The notes under the pieces: generated by a model
What the model was told of the DNA's origin: nothing
Databases searched by the model: none
Seen by the model: only the letters and a program-made list of their open reading frames with translations
Program-made: the position numbers and the translations under genes
Shown: positions 24,982 through 33,543 of the stretch, piece after piece
Layout: each line of letters begins with the position of its first letter
How positions within the stretch are numbered: position 1 is the stretch's first letter
From: Defluviitaleaceae bacterium
GTDB taxonomy: Bacteria > Bacillota_I > Bacilli_A > MOL361 > Turicibacteraceae
Direction of reading: 5' to 3'
NCBI GenBank assembly: GCA_009778135.1
Contig: WRKJ01000097.1
Span: forward strand, 1-41,418
DNA: 41,418 nt

Positions 24982-26098
24982 TTTTATACACAACCTTTCC
25001 TTCACGTAGGGTGATCACCGGTTCAAGGACTTGATTGGCAATCATCACCATGCCCATAGAATCAATGATTTCTGTTTGTTCATGAACAACATTAAAAATG
25101 GTTACATCTGCACGTGTGCCATCTTCCAATGTTCCTTGCTCTTTTAAATTTAGAATTTCTTTAACACCAATAGTAACAGATTTTACCACTTCATCTAATG
25201 TATAACCGAGATGCATCAGCTTCGACATGGTGAGCATTAAACTACCCACAGGTTCATGATAGTTTTTCAAATAAATATCGGTACTAATGGTAAAGGGGTA
25301 AGCATACTTTTCTTTATACTTCATCAACGTTTCAAAACTAAAACTATCAGTGCCATGACCGACATCAAATAAAACCCCTCGTTTAAGCGCAGCCAAAGCA
25401 TCTGGAATCAGATGACCTTCTTCGTCTAAAATCCCATGTTTTTTACCGTGGAAAGCATGCGTGACAATATCGCCTTCTTTAAGAAGTGGAAATATTTCTT
25501 CTAAATTAGGAGGCGGATTCCCAATATGCGTCATAATGGGAACATCTGTCATCTCTGCAAGACCTCTCGCATAAATGAGCGGTTTAATCCCACTTTGTTT
25601 GACAACAGACGAACTCATTCTTGCTTTTAATCCCACGATGCTAGGCTCATTCGTTCGGATATGATTAAATTCATCAAGGGTCATCAAGTTATTCATATCC
25701 GCCAGTTCTGAAAGGCCATGACATAAACCTTTCGTTGAAATGTTTAAAAAGGTAAGAATCTCTGTTTGACTCTTATCAATAACGGCATCTTTAAAGCGAC
25801 CAAAATCCTCGCTTCCTGTGCTCCCTGCATCAACAACAGTCGTCACACCTTGCTCAATCCCAATTTTATCAGGATCAATCCCCAGTTCCGTGTAATCTTT
25901 AAAAACATGAACATGCATGTCGATAAATCCTGGTGCAACATAGCTCCCAGCAGCATCAATCACTTCCAAATAGCGACTGGACATCACTTCTTCTACTGGA
26001 ACAAATCTTCCATTTTTAATGCCAATAGCTCCCACCTTTATCTCACTTTTCAACGGATCGATGACATGACCGTTTTTAATTAAAAGTGCTGACTCCAT
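24971..26098 (-). CDS. amidohydrolase/deacetylase family metallohydrolase
   Basis: About 375 residues, cytosolic amidohydrolase-superfamily enzyme. Metal-site motifs: GFIDMHVHVFKDYTELG (about 59-75), the bridging Lys probably in IVGLKARMSSS, MTHIGNPPP, VTHAFHGKKHG and the late catalytic region FDVGHGTDSFSF. Members of this group sit in dga-type and D-amino-acid operons and probably deacetylate or deaminate an amino-sugar acid or a D-amino-acid derivative. The start is uncertain: ATG at 26098 follows GGGTGA closely, while ATG at 26110 is possible but poorly placed. It follows the MFS gene by about 20-30 bases. Confidence 0.85.
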   Translation of the reverse strand: MESALLIKNGHVIDPLKSEIKVGAIGIKNGRFVPVEEVMSSRYLEVIDAAGSYVAPGFIDMHVHVFKDYTELGIDPDKIGIEQGVTTVVDAGSTGSEDFGRFKDAVIDKSQTEILTFLNISTKGLCHGLSELADMNNLMTLDEFNHIRTNEPSIVGLKARMSSSVVKQSGIKPLIYARGLAEMTDVPIMTHIGNPPPNLEEIFPLLKEGDIVTHAFHGKKHGILDEEGHLIPDALAALKRGVLFDVGHGTDSFSFETLMKYKEKYAYPFTISTDIYLKNYHEPVGSLMLTMSKLMHLGYTLDEVVKSVTIGVKEILNLKEQGTLEDGTRADVTIFNVVHEQTEIIDSMGMVMIANQVLEPVITLREGKVVYKNES

Positions 26099-26129
26099 GA
26101 TTTCACCCATTTCTATTCATTCTATAACC

Positions 26130-27365
26130 TCAAGCAAGACGCACTTGTTCAACAATGATCGCTGTGCCAACTTCGCTTAACGATTTGCTACGTATGACCA
26201 GTACCAAAGTACCAATTAAAATAACTGTTGTAATCCTAAAGACCATAAAGCCACCCATGTGTTGATAAATAATCCCAAAAAGGAGGTTTAAAACAGCGCT
26301 ACTGACTGCTGATACTGAAGCAACCAAGGTGAATGCAAGTCCCATGACATTTTGAGGAACAACTTTTCTAATATAAGTAATATTGCCAGCAACCTGGGTA
26401 CAAACTGCAATTGCATGTCCCATGCTTAAAAGAACAAAGATCGTTAAGTTGGTCGTAAACGAGTAAACGGCTAGTCTTAAAATCATGGTGCTAACAGAAA
26501 AGAGATACCATTTTTTGAAGCCAACTTTTCGTAAAATGACAGCGCCAAGAGGTAATAAAATGAGTTCTGGTCCAACTTGTGCCAGCATCATCCAGCTCAT
26601 CACACTTTCTGCAGCACCAAGTTCTTCCACCAGATGATTGGCGATGTACATCTTGGCTGATTCCACAACGATGAGACTCATCATACTGAACGCAAGAATA
26701 AACAAGAATTGTCGATTTGCCAACAGTTGTTTAACATCTTTTTTAGTTGCTTTTTGTTTAACTTTTTTTTCAGAGATGCCTGCTTCTGACTTAGGCACAA
26801 AAAACATAAGGGTAAAAGTGAGCGCCGACATAATGACTGACGTGCCAAAGATAACCATCGGCAAAGACAACTCAATTCTTCCGCCAACCCACGGGAGATG
26901 AAAACCTGTAATTAAAAAACCAGCAATCATCGTAAAAAGAAGCCAACCCCAAGAGACAAAAACACGAATTTTACCAAAATCATATTTTACTTTTTCACAG
27001 TAATTGGTAATAATCAGATCGGTAAAAGGCGTGATGGGTCCTCGTGCTAATCCAATGAATAAAGAGACAATCATAACCGCTGCAAATGTCCGGGCGTAAT
27101 AATAAAAAATAGAAGCAATGATGGAAACAATCAAAGCCATTTTAATCACACCACCATACTCGCCAGTTTTGTCCCCAATAAAGCCAACGACAGGTTTAAT
27201 GACAATCACAAGACCTGTGCTGAGGAAAGCGACAAATCCAATTTGAGTTCCTGTCAAGCCGACGTTTTGCTCTAAATGAAGGTTGATAAAACTAGCAAAG
27301 ATGCCACCTGAACCTGCACCGACCAACATGATTAATTTAAAAATTAAAAGATAGTGATCTTTCAT
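26130..27365 (-). CDS. MFS transporter
   Basis: Major facilitator of 411 residues with 12 predicted membrane helices in two halves joined by a charged loop (about 190-215, SEAGISEKKVKQKATKKD). GDKTGEYGGV after helix 2 is the family's signature loop. The overall style resembles the MFS_1-like/LacY group of sugar and nucleoside proton symporters. As first gene of the operon, directly behind a strong promoter, it is a likely importer for the compound processed by the amidohydrolase, DgaE/DgaF and NagA. It would then work beside, or instead of, the DUF4310/4311 complex. Confidence 0.85.
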   Translation of the reverse strand: MKDHYLLIFKLIMLVGAGSGGIFASFINLHLEQNVGLTGTQIGFVAFLSTGLVIVIKPVVGFIGDKTGEYGGVIKMALIVSIIASIFYYYARTFAAVMIVSLFIGLARGPITPFTDLIITNYCEKVKYDFGKIRVFVSWGWLLFTMIAGFLITGFHLPWVGGRIELSLPMVIFGTSVIMSALTFTLMFFVPKSEAGISEKKVKQKATKKDVKQLLANRQFLFILAFSMMSLIVVESAKMYIANHLVEELGAAESVMSWMMLAQVGPELILLPLGAVILRKVGFKKWYLFSVSTMILRLAVYSFTTNLTIFVLLSMGHAIAVCTQVAGNITYIRKVVPQNVMGLAFTLVASVSAVSSAVLNLLFGIIYQHMGGFMVFRITTVILIGTLVLVIRSKSLSEVGTAIIVEQVRLA

Positions 27366-27411
27366 TTTGTTACCTGTCTTTCAAAAGCTGAGATATTCGC
27401 TTTCACCTTTA

Positions 27412-27440
27412 ATTATAGCATTTTCTCGGAGCATGATCAA
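27412..27440 (-). promoter_or_regulatory. promoter of the MFS-to-nagA operon
   Basis: Minus strand: TTGATC (27435-27440), 17-base spacer, TATAAT (27412-27417). A TGAAAGCGAATATC stretch just downstream of the start point matches the left half of a CcpA (cre) site but not the right half, so catabolite control is only a weak suggestion. No copy of the GntR palindrome seen at 35594 and 37629 is present here. Confidence 0.7.
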
Positions 27441-27480
27441 TATAAAAAGTAAACTTAACGTAAAGAGACCTCAATCAAAG

Positions 27481-27500
27481 GGCTCAAATTAAATTGAGCC
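27481..27500 (-). terminator. hairpin after the gntR gene
   Basis: GGCTCAA (27481-27487) pairs with TTGAGCC (27494-27500). Read on the minus strand it is followed by CTTTGATT, a modest T-run, and it lies 12 bases after the gntR stop, so it is probably the end of that operon. The T-run is better on the plus strand, where no gene ends. Confidence 0.5.
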
Positions 27501-27511
27501 TTTTCTTAACA

Positions 27512-28237
27512 TTAGGTTAACACAATTTCAAAGTCATGCTTCTGACTCAAAAAGATGGATTCTGTATATTCCATCACGTCGCCTTTTTCTGTATAAACAC
27601 AACGATAAATTTTCAATGCAAAGCTATCCTTTGCTTGCTTTAATGCACTGGCTTCTGCTTCATTTAAAAGAATCGGACGGATGATTTGCTCTGCTCTCAC
27701 CAAGTCATGATGATATTTACGATGATATAAATCATACATCGAGCGTGATTCGACTAAGTGCTTTGTTAACTGGGGACACATCGTTTCATTTAAATAAATC
27801 GTTTCTAAAACCAATGGCTCGCTTTCCAAATAACGCACACGCTTTATCTTGTAGCCACTTGAGGATGTTGTCTCAAGCTTTTTTTTAAGCCAATTAGATA
27901 AAGAAATCGCTTCAAATGATAACAAATCGTTGGACACTTTCATGCCTTTTTTCTTTTGCATTTCACTTAAACTCTCTAAACTTTGATAACTAGAAATAGG
28001 TTTAGACTGAGCCACATAAGTCCCTTTCCCTTGTTTACGTACAAGAAAGCCTCGAGTTACAAGCATCCCAATCGCTTTATTAACCGTCATGCGACTGATT
28101 TCTTGAAGTTCGCAAAGGTCACGTTCTGGCATTAAATAACTCCCCTCTGCAAGTTCTCCTGACTCAATCATTTTACGAATAATATGAGCAAGTTGAACAT
28201 ACAAAGGGACATCAAGCTCTTTGCATACTTTTTCCAT
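27512..28237 (-). CDS. GntR family transcription regulator, HutC/UTRA type (NagR/DasR-like)
   Basis: 241-residue regulator with an N-terminal winged helix (about 8-75: LMPERDLCELQEISRMTVNK, then RKQGKGTYVA) and a C-terminal UTRA effector domain (about 95-240). Family knowledge: HutC-subfamily members such as NagR/YvoA and DasR bind amino-sugar phosphates and recognise TGGTNTANACCA palindromes; two such sites are in this window, at 35594-35613 and 37629-37644. The start is preceded by AGAGGTG. The insertion sequence now lies 35 bases upstream; without it the gene would directly follow mupG, so it was once the last gene of the ABC/MupG operon and probably autoregulated. Confidence 0.88.
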   Translation of the reverse strand: MEKVCKELDVPLYVQLAHIIRKMIESGELAEGSYLMPERDLCELQEISRMTVNKAIGMLVTRGFLVRKQGKGTYVAQSKPISSYQSLESLSEMQKKKGMKVSNDLLSFEAISLSNWLKKKLETTSSSGYKIKRVRYLESEPLVLETIYLNETMCPQLTKHLVESRSMYDLYHRKYHHDLVRAEQIIRPILLNEAEASALKQAKDSFALKIYRCVYTEKGDVMEYTESIFLSQKHDFEIVLT

Positions 28238-28272
28238 CGTACACCTCTTTTCAGCAGTTATTTGATTCTTAA

Positions 28273-29906
28273 CTCAACTTTCGCATTTGAAGGAAGTATG
28301 TAAAAGACTAATAGCACCACCAAGTTAAAGCGTATCCATCTATATAAAGAATCCATCTTGAAAAAATATCAAAACTATGTTTTAAGAGCTGCAAAAAAGA
28401 CAACAATCCTGTAAAATAGTAGTTACCACACCAACTAAGAACAGAAAGGTTGTCTCAGTAATATGATACCACAAGAAATGAAAAAGTCACTACAAGAATT
28501 GAAAATAAATGCATTCCTACGAGAATCAAACATCAAAAAAGCAAAAGGAACAACAATATTTGAAGTATTTACCACGATTTTCCTACTAAGTTTCCAAAAA
28601 GAAACATGGTTTCAACAAAAATTCATGTCAGATAAATCAGATTCACTAGTAGGAAAAGATGTGGTTTATCGTTTCCTTAATCGTGCAACATACAATTGGA
28701 AGAAGTTCCTGTTACTTCTATCAAGCCATTTAATCGGGTTATGTTCACGACTTACATCTAATGAACGCGTGAAAGTCTTAGTTCTTGATGATACATTGTT
28801 TTCAAAAGCTAGAAGTAAGAGTGTGGAGCTATTGTCTACCGTTTTTGATCACACAACAAGAAAATATGTTAAAGGATTCCAATGCCTCGTACTTGGTTGG
28901 ACTGATGGTGCTTCTTTTGTTCCTGTTAATTTCTCATTAATGGCTTCCGTTAAGCATTTGATCAAAGGTATTAATGAAGATATAGACAAACGAACAAGTG
29001 GATATAAACGTCGCTTAGAAGCAACAGCTTCAAAACCAATCATCGCTGCTAAACTCATTGAAGAAGCATTGGCTAATGGAATTAGTGCCAGTTATGTGTT
29101 AATGGATACTTGGTTTACGGAAGCTCCGCTTATCAAATCAATCTTAACACAAGGACTTGATGTCATTGGCATGGTTAAGCGTGGTCCGAAGCGCCTCTAC
29201 GATTACAAAGGTAAGAAATATACAGCTGAACGTTTGTTGAAATTGGTCAATCGTAACACACATTCATCTGAAATCATAGGTTCAATTCATGTGAAGATGA
29301 ACAGTGGGATTCCTGTTAAGCTCGTATTCATCAAGCATAGAAACAATCCGAAGAAGTGGTTGGTTCTTTTAAGCACTGATCAATCGTTAAGTGATGAAGA
29401 GATTGTTCGCATTTATGGATATCGGTGGAATATTGAGATTTTTTTCAAATGCAATAAATCTCATCTGAATTTAAGTTCAGAATTTCAATGTCGCTCTTAT
29501 GATTCATTAATCGCACACACATCTATTGTTTTTTCAAGGTACATTTTTTTAGCTTGGGAGCAACGTAAAGCCAATGATGACAAAACCTTAGGTTATTTGT
29601 TTTTTGAATTTGGTGAAGATATCCGTGAGGTTGATTTCACTGAGGCTTTACTTGCACTTATGAACTTCATCTTGGATATTGTCATGAATCAACAGGAAGA
29701 AGTTATCATTAAAGTTGCAGACTTCAAAAACGCTGTTTTAACTTGGATATCTACTTTACCCAAATATTTGCAGAGATTTTTGGGTGTTTTGATTCCTGTA
29801 GATTAGTCAAGATGCTTTCTTTTACACTCGGCAGGTGATTCAAAACTACGCTATAACAGTACGTTGGGCGCTTTTCTTCTTTCTTTTTTCTTCTGCGAAA
29901 GTTGAG
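28273..29906 (+). mobile_element. IS4-family insertion sequence, 1634 bases, with 7-base target duplication
   Basis: Terminal inverted repeats CTCAACTTTCGCA are perfect for 13 bases (28273-28285 and 29894-29906). TTCTTAA occurs directly outside both ends (28266-28272 and 29907-29913), a 7-base target site duplication. One transposase gene fills the element. Its position splits what was a mupG-gntR transcription unit, and the right copy of the duplication contains the mupG stop codon. An inverted repeat AGACAAC/GTTGTCT before the transposase start could mask its translation in read-through transcripts. Confidence 0.95.
28463..29806 (+). CDS. IS4-family DDE transposase
   Basis: 447-residue transposase. 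The first catalytic Asp is probably in VLVLDDTLFSKAR (about 113-125), the second in YVLMDTWFTEAPL, and the Glu in YGYRWNIEIFFKCNK. This last stretch has the spacing Y-2-R-3-E-6-K, the signature of the IS4 family. The reading frame is uninterrupted and both ends of the element are present, so it may still be active. It is oriented against the surrounding genes. The start is the first ATG, about 14 bases after an AAAGG site. Confidence 0.93.
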   Translation: MIPQEMKKSLQELKINAFLRESNIKKAKGTTIFEVFTTIFLLSFQKETWFQQKFMSDKSDSLVGKDVVYRFLNRATYNWKKFLLLLSSHLIGLCSRLTSNERVKVLVLDDTLFSKARSKSVELLSTVFDHTTRKYVKGFQCLVLGWTDGASFVPVNFSLMASVKHLIKGINEDIDKRTSGYKRRLEATASKPIIAAKLIEEALANGISASYVLMDTWFTEAPLIKSILTQGLDVIGMVKRGPKRLYDYKGKKYTAERLLKLVNRNTHSSEIIGSIHVKMNSGIPVKLVFIKHRNNPKKWLVLLSTDQSLSDEEIVRIYGYRWNIEIFFKCNKSHLNLSSEFQCRSYDSLIAHTSIVFSRYIFLAWEQRKANDDKTLGYLFFEFGEDIREVDFTEALLALMNFILDIVMNQQEEVIIKVADFKNAVLTWISTLPKYLQRFLGVLIPVD

Positions 29907-29909
29907 TTC

Positions 29910-30998
29910 TTAACCTTTAACCAATTTGAATGTTGACCACGGCTTAACATGGTCGAGAAGAATCATTTCATCTTCTTTAATACGACCCACAACGTTGACA
30001 CGTCCTGTGTTTTCCATTTCTTTTAACGCAATATCAAGTTCACCATTGTAACGACCCAGTTCATTGTTACAAACAAGAATGTCGCCGCGTTTAATCAGTT
30101 CTGTATCATGAGGTGGAAAATCCTCTTTCGCATACTTAACACGTGTCATGGTAGATCTGAGCAAATAAGCTGAACGGTCTCCACGATAGCTATGCAGTTC
30201 ATCATAAACAATCTTTTGTTCAACTTCTGTTGCCGATGGCTTCAATTCCACTTTTATCTCAGGATGTGGTGCAAAGAAGGCGTCAGACATGGCTTTTAGT
30301 TCAGCTTCGCTGGCATAGGCATTGCCAATGATGATATCATCAATCAAGTCAATCATCATCAGATGTTTAACCTGTGTCTCAATCGGTAGAAGACGATGAG
30401 CTTCCAAACTTGCTAGTCCGTCACAAATATCCCATGGTCCAAAAGTGGCATCTTGTGAACTAACAAAGCATGCTGTGTTAATATTATGTCGACGGAAATC
30501 TTCACTACAAGCAACGAAGAAATCATTGTCTAAACCTGTATACAACATGGGATAGAAATTGTGAGAGCCGATTAAATTTTCACGATTGGGTGAATACGAC
30601 ATAATTTGATCTAAATAGCGCGTTCCGACACTCATGTTAATTTCAATTTTCAACCCATATGGATTTCGTGTCATTCGTGCTTCTTCACTTCCAGTAAATC
30701 CTACATCTAAGCGAATCCCATAAGCACCGAGTTCATGAAAAAATGATAAATCATCATAACTAATTTCAAGTTGCGTAAACAAATTAGGCGCAATATCTAC
30801 CATGACTTCCATACCAAGTTCAGTTGCGTAGTTCACAACTTTTTTGAAGTCACGTAACACTTCTTCCTTATCTCCTTCAATTTGGAGTAAACTGGTGAAA
30901 ACACGCTTAAATCCATATTGATGAGCCAAATCTAAATAAGCTTTATCCTGTTCATAAGTTGATTTTTCTGGGTAAATTGAAATTCCTAATTTTGGCAT
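29910..30998 (-). CDS. mupG: MupG family 6-phospho-N-acetylmuramidase (DUF871)
   Basis: 362-residue cytosolic protein: N-terminal TIM barrel (about 1-240) and C-terminal beta domain. Seen: LGISIYPEKSTYEQDKAYLD, RVFTSLLQIEGD, GIRLDVGFTG, SHNFYPMLYTGLD and IDDIIIGNAYAS. Family knowledge: MupG of S. aureus hydrolyses MurNAc-6P-GlcNAc from cell wall turnover. The ATG follows AAAGGAG. The neighbouring ABC importer would bring in unphosphorylated sugar, so a kinase would be needed first; the ROK kinase at 39756 is a candidate (inference). The final TAA lies inside the target duplication of the IS, which therefore left the protein intact. Confidence 0.92.
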   Translation of the reverse strand: MPKLGISIYPEKSTYEQDKAYLDLAHQYGFKRVFTSLLQIEGDKEEVLRDFKKVVNYATELGMEVMVDIAPNLFTQLEISYDDLSFFHELGAYGIRLDVGFTGSEEARMTRNPYGLKIEINMSVGTRYLDQIMSYSPNRENLIGSHNFYPMLYTGLDNDFFVACSEDFRRHNINTACFVSSQDATFGPWDICDGLASLEAHRLLPIETQVKHLMMIDLIDDIIIGNAYASEAELKAMSDAFFAPHPEIKVELKPSATEVEQKIVYDELHSYRGDRSAYLLRSTMTRVKYAKEDFPPHDTELIKRGDILVCNNELGRYNGELDIALKEMENTGRVNVVGRIKEDEMILLDHVKPWSTFKLVKG

Positions 30999-31034
30999 CC
31001 TAATGCTCCTTTATATTTATAACATTTTAAACAC

Positions 31035-31682
31035 TTACTGATCCTCTTTTTTTGATGAGGTTTCTCCAATGTAATCTTGACCTTGATATAAAACTGCCTC
31101 CAAACGCCTGATTGAAGCGCGTGAAAACCAAACATAAGGGATGAAGATGAAGGGAATACCTACGAAAAAGCCGATGGGTGGAATGAGACTAATAGCAAAA
31201 GCTAATGATGCCCCAAGTAAAATAGCAATGGTATCAATGATGCTGATAACACCAAGTAAAAAAGACTGTAGAAAATACTGTTTAATCGGTAGCTCATACT
31301 TTGCTAAAATAGGTAAAAGATATAAACCGGTGTTTAACGTCAGAATCAAGAGACCAAAAGTCAAAAAACGTAAAGCAGGGGATCCAATAAAAATGCTGAT
31401 GACTTGAAGGTTGATTCCCAAAATCCAGAGAAAGAAAAGTAATAAATAACCACAAAGATTTACTTTCATTACCTCTGTTTTTGTTAAACGATTCAATTCG
31501 CTTTTTAAATCCAGATGCGTGATCATTTTCTCTTCAAAACATGAATTGACAACCCGATATACAAATAAGAAACCTGGAAAGAGACCAAATATAATGCCAC
31601 CTAAAAGCACACGATATAAGAAGTAAAATTGTAGTTTGACACCAAAGACCATTAAATCACCAAGGCCTTGTAATTTTCCCAT
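31035..31682 (-). CDS. DUF624 (YesL-like) membrane protein
   Basis: 215-residue membrane protein with about five hydrophobic helices, typical of the YesL/DUF624 family that accompanies LplB/LplC-type ABC sugar importers. Family features: the N-terminal LMVFGVKLQFYFLYRVLLGGIIFGLFPG stretch is hydrophobic and Phe-rich, and the C-terminal ISLIPPIGFFVGIPFIFIPY precedes a basic end. Function unproven; the constant link with importers suggests a modulating role. I use the ATG at 31682 behind GAGGGATG; a TTG one codon earlier is possible. It follows a terminator-like hairpin, so it may receive only part of the upstream transcription. Confidence 0.88.
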   Translation of the reverse strand: MGKLQGLGDLMVFGVKLQFYFLYRVLLGGIIFGLFPGFLFVYRVVNSCFEEKMITHLDLKSELNRLTKTEVMKVNLCGYLLLFFLWILGINLQVISIFIGSPALRFLTFGLLILTLNTGLYLLPILAKYELPIKQYFLQSFLLGVISIIDTIAILLGASLAFAISLIPPIGFFVGIPFIFIPYVWFSRASIRRLEAVLYQGQDYIGETSSKKEDQ

Positions 31683-31717
31683 CAATCATCATCCCTCATC
31701 TCATTCATACAAGGAAA

Positions 31718-31757
31718 AGGTTTGATGGAAAGCTTCAAAAGCCTTTCCACCAAACCT
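31718..31757 (-). terminator. terminator hairpin after the binding-protein gene
   Basis: AGGTTTGATGGAAAG (31718-31732) pairs with CTTTCCACCAAACCT (31743-31757) with one mismatch, followed on the minus strand by CTTTTCC. It lies 45 bases after the stop of the binding protein and just before the DUF624 gene. Partial read-through would lower DUF624, mupG and gntR relative to the importer. Confidence 0.75.
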
Positions 31758-31802
31758 CCTACCCTATTTTAACATTTTGCTTGGATTTTTACCTGTTGAT
31801 GA

Positions 31803-33449
31803 CTACCTTCTGTCATAGACAGTTTGATTAATTTCAACGACACGTTCAACACCAATGTTGTTCAAGTTATTTAAAAACTCTTGCCACGTGTCATCATTTA
31901 ATGGTCGAACACCAGAGATAAATTCTGCTTCCCACTGCGTAATAAAAGATTCAATATCTGCATTCACTTCAGCAATAGAAGCAGCTTCTTCAGCAGTTAG
32001 CATTGAAGGTGGAAATGGAACAACACCATGTTGCTCAAGATTCTCAGTTTCGCGTCTAATGAAAGTATCGAAGCTCATATCCACTTCTTCATCAATATCA
32101 TCAGGGGCAAACATCACTGGTAAATCAAATAAAATTTGTGGTCCAGGAAATCCAAAGAATGGAACAAGACGTCCACGTGCATCTCCATCCGCTAAATCAA
32201 CAGCAGGTCCAAATACAACAACTTCTTCTCCTGCCTCATTTGTTGCATAATCCCAGAAATAACCTTGTGGACCCATTTGTGCAAAATGACCACCTGCTTC
32301 AGAGTAGAAGAAATCAAAGAATGCAAGCGTTGCTCCAGGATTCGGATTTGTACTGCTAATTGCCAATTGCCCTGGTGACATTCTAAATGTTACTGGAATC
32401 ATTGGTTCTGATGACCATTCACTCGTCAAAGGATGGAACATAGGATTGTTGATTCCTTCCTCATCTGTTTGTCCCAATGGGAATTGTGGATACCATGATT
32501 GGAACAACCCAACACGACCATCACCTACTAAAGCACCGTTAGCATCGTTAGATAAGGTGAAAATTTCTGGATGTAAGATTCCCGCTTCAAAATACATGCG
32601 CATATGCTCTAAAAATGCACGATAATTTTCTGTTGTTGCATTATGGACAACTGTTCCATCAGTTACTTGAATGGCACGGTTAGCAATGCCAAATGTTCCG
32701 ATAAACCAGTTTCTAAACCAAACCATCTCCCATCCATCAGAAATCGGGAAGACAGAATCAACATTTAAAAGAGCTGGTAATTCGTCACGCATTCTAAACA
32801 TTAATTCATCAAAATCAGCTAACGTTAATGGAACTTCACCATTAGCAGCATCAAATCCTAGCAAGTCCAAGTGCTCACCATTATACCAAAGCGGACCCGC
32901 AATCCATAACGCTTCTCGGCTTCGGTTAATTTGAGGTAACGCATAAATATTTCCATCCGGCGCTGTAATTGATGCTCTTACTTCTGGATTATCTGCTAAA
33001 AATGCTGAAAAGTTCGGTGCATAATCTTCGATTAAATCTTGAAGTGGAATCAGTGTTCCTGCTTCCCCAAATTCAATTTGTTGCGATGGCGTTAAAGCCG
33101 CACCAAACAATGCGTCTGGAATTTCACCACTAGCTAATGCTAAATTACGCGCTGTATTGAAATCCTCTCCAGCTGGTGGGTTATCAAACGTAAAACTAAT
33201 ACCTGTTACTTCAGCTAAATAACGCCAAAATGGCATATCTGCCCAATCAGCATGTCCCATTCCAGGCGCCATTAATGAAAGGGTGAGTGGTTCCGGAACA
33301 AGCCAAGTGTCAGGCACGCCGTTTTCGTCTCCACCATTCACAATCCCTGGATCGGTTGTCTCATCAACAGTATCGTCATTGCCACAAGCAACAAGCACTA
33401 TTGCAACTACCAATAGCAAAGCAATTAAACTAAATTTCTTCTTATTCAT
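31803..33449 (-). CDS. ABC sugar importer binding lipoprotein (LplA/YtcQ type)
   Basis: 548-residue extracellular solute-binding protein. The lipoprotein signal ends in IVLVAC (Cys about 22); an acidic linker follows, then a large two-domain binding protein of the size usual for the LplA/YtcQ group. It should capture an oligosaccharide for the two permeases encoded just upstream. AAGGAGG lies 9 bases before the ATG, stronger than for the permeases, and a long RNA hairpin directly upstream may stabilise this part of the message. The importer ATPase (usually a shared MsmX-like protein) is not in the window. Confidence 0.92.
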   Translation of the reverse strand: MNKKKFSLIALLLVVAIVLVACGNDDTVDETTDPGIVNGGDENGVPDTWLVPEPLTLSLMAPGMGHADWADMPFWRYLAEVTGISFTFDNPPAGEDFNTARNLALASGEIPDALFGAALTPSQQIEFGEAGTLIPLQDLIEDYAPNFSAFLADNPEVRASITAPDGNIYALPQINRSREALWIAGPLWYNGEHLDLLGFDAANGEVPLTLADFDELMFRMRDELPALLNVDSVFPISDGWEMVWFRNWFIGTFGIANRAIQVTDGTVVHNATTENYRAFLEHMRMYFEAGILHPEIFTLSNDANGALVGDGRVGLFQSWYPQFPLGQTDEEGINNPMFHPLTSEWSSEPMIPVTFRMSPGQLAISSTNPNPGATLAFFDFFYSEAGGHFAQMGPQGYFWDYATNEAGEEVVVFGPAVDLADGDARGRLVPFFGFPGPQILFDLPVMFAPDDIDEEVDMSFDTFIRRETENLEQHGVVPFPPSMLTAEEAASIAEVNADIESFITQWEAEFISGVRPLNDDTWQEFLNNLNNIGVERVVEINQTVYDRR

Positions 33450-33470
33450 AAGAGTTCCTCCTTATTTTTG

Positions 33471-33528
33471 GTTTACCTTCGGCATCATAAGTAACTAGAT
33501 GTAATTACCTATGACACCGAAGGTAAAC
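33471..33528 (-). promoter_or_regulatory. long intercistronic RNA hairpin before the binding-protein gene
   Basis: Minus-strand RNA can form a 12-base stem GTTTACCTTCGG/CCGAAGGTAAAC, a TG/TG internal loop and a further 10-pair stem with one G-U, around a 10-base loop. It starts 15 bases after the permease stop and ends 21 bases before the binding-protein ATG. No T-run follows, so it is more likely an mRNA-stabilising element than a terminator. Confidence 0.8.
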
Positions 33529-33543
33529 GAAACTTTTATCCTT

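Noticed and set aside
27386-27400. CcpA (cre) site in the leader of the MFS operon.
   Set aside because: Only the left half TGAAAGCG matches; the right half lacks the symmetric bases, so it is mentioned as weak and not called as a site.
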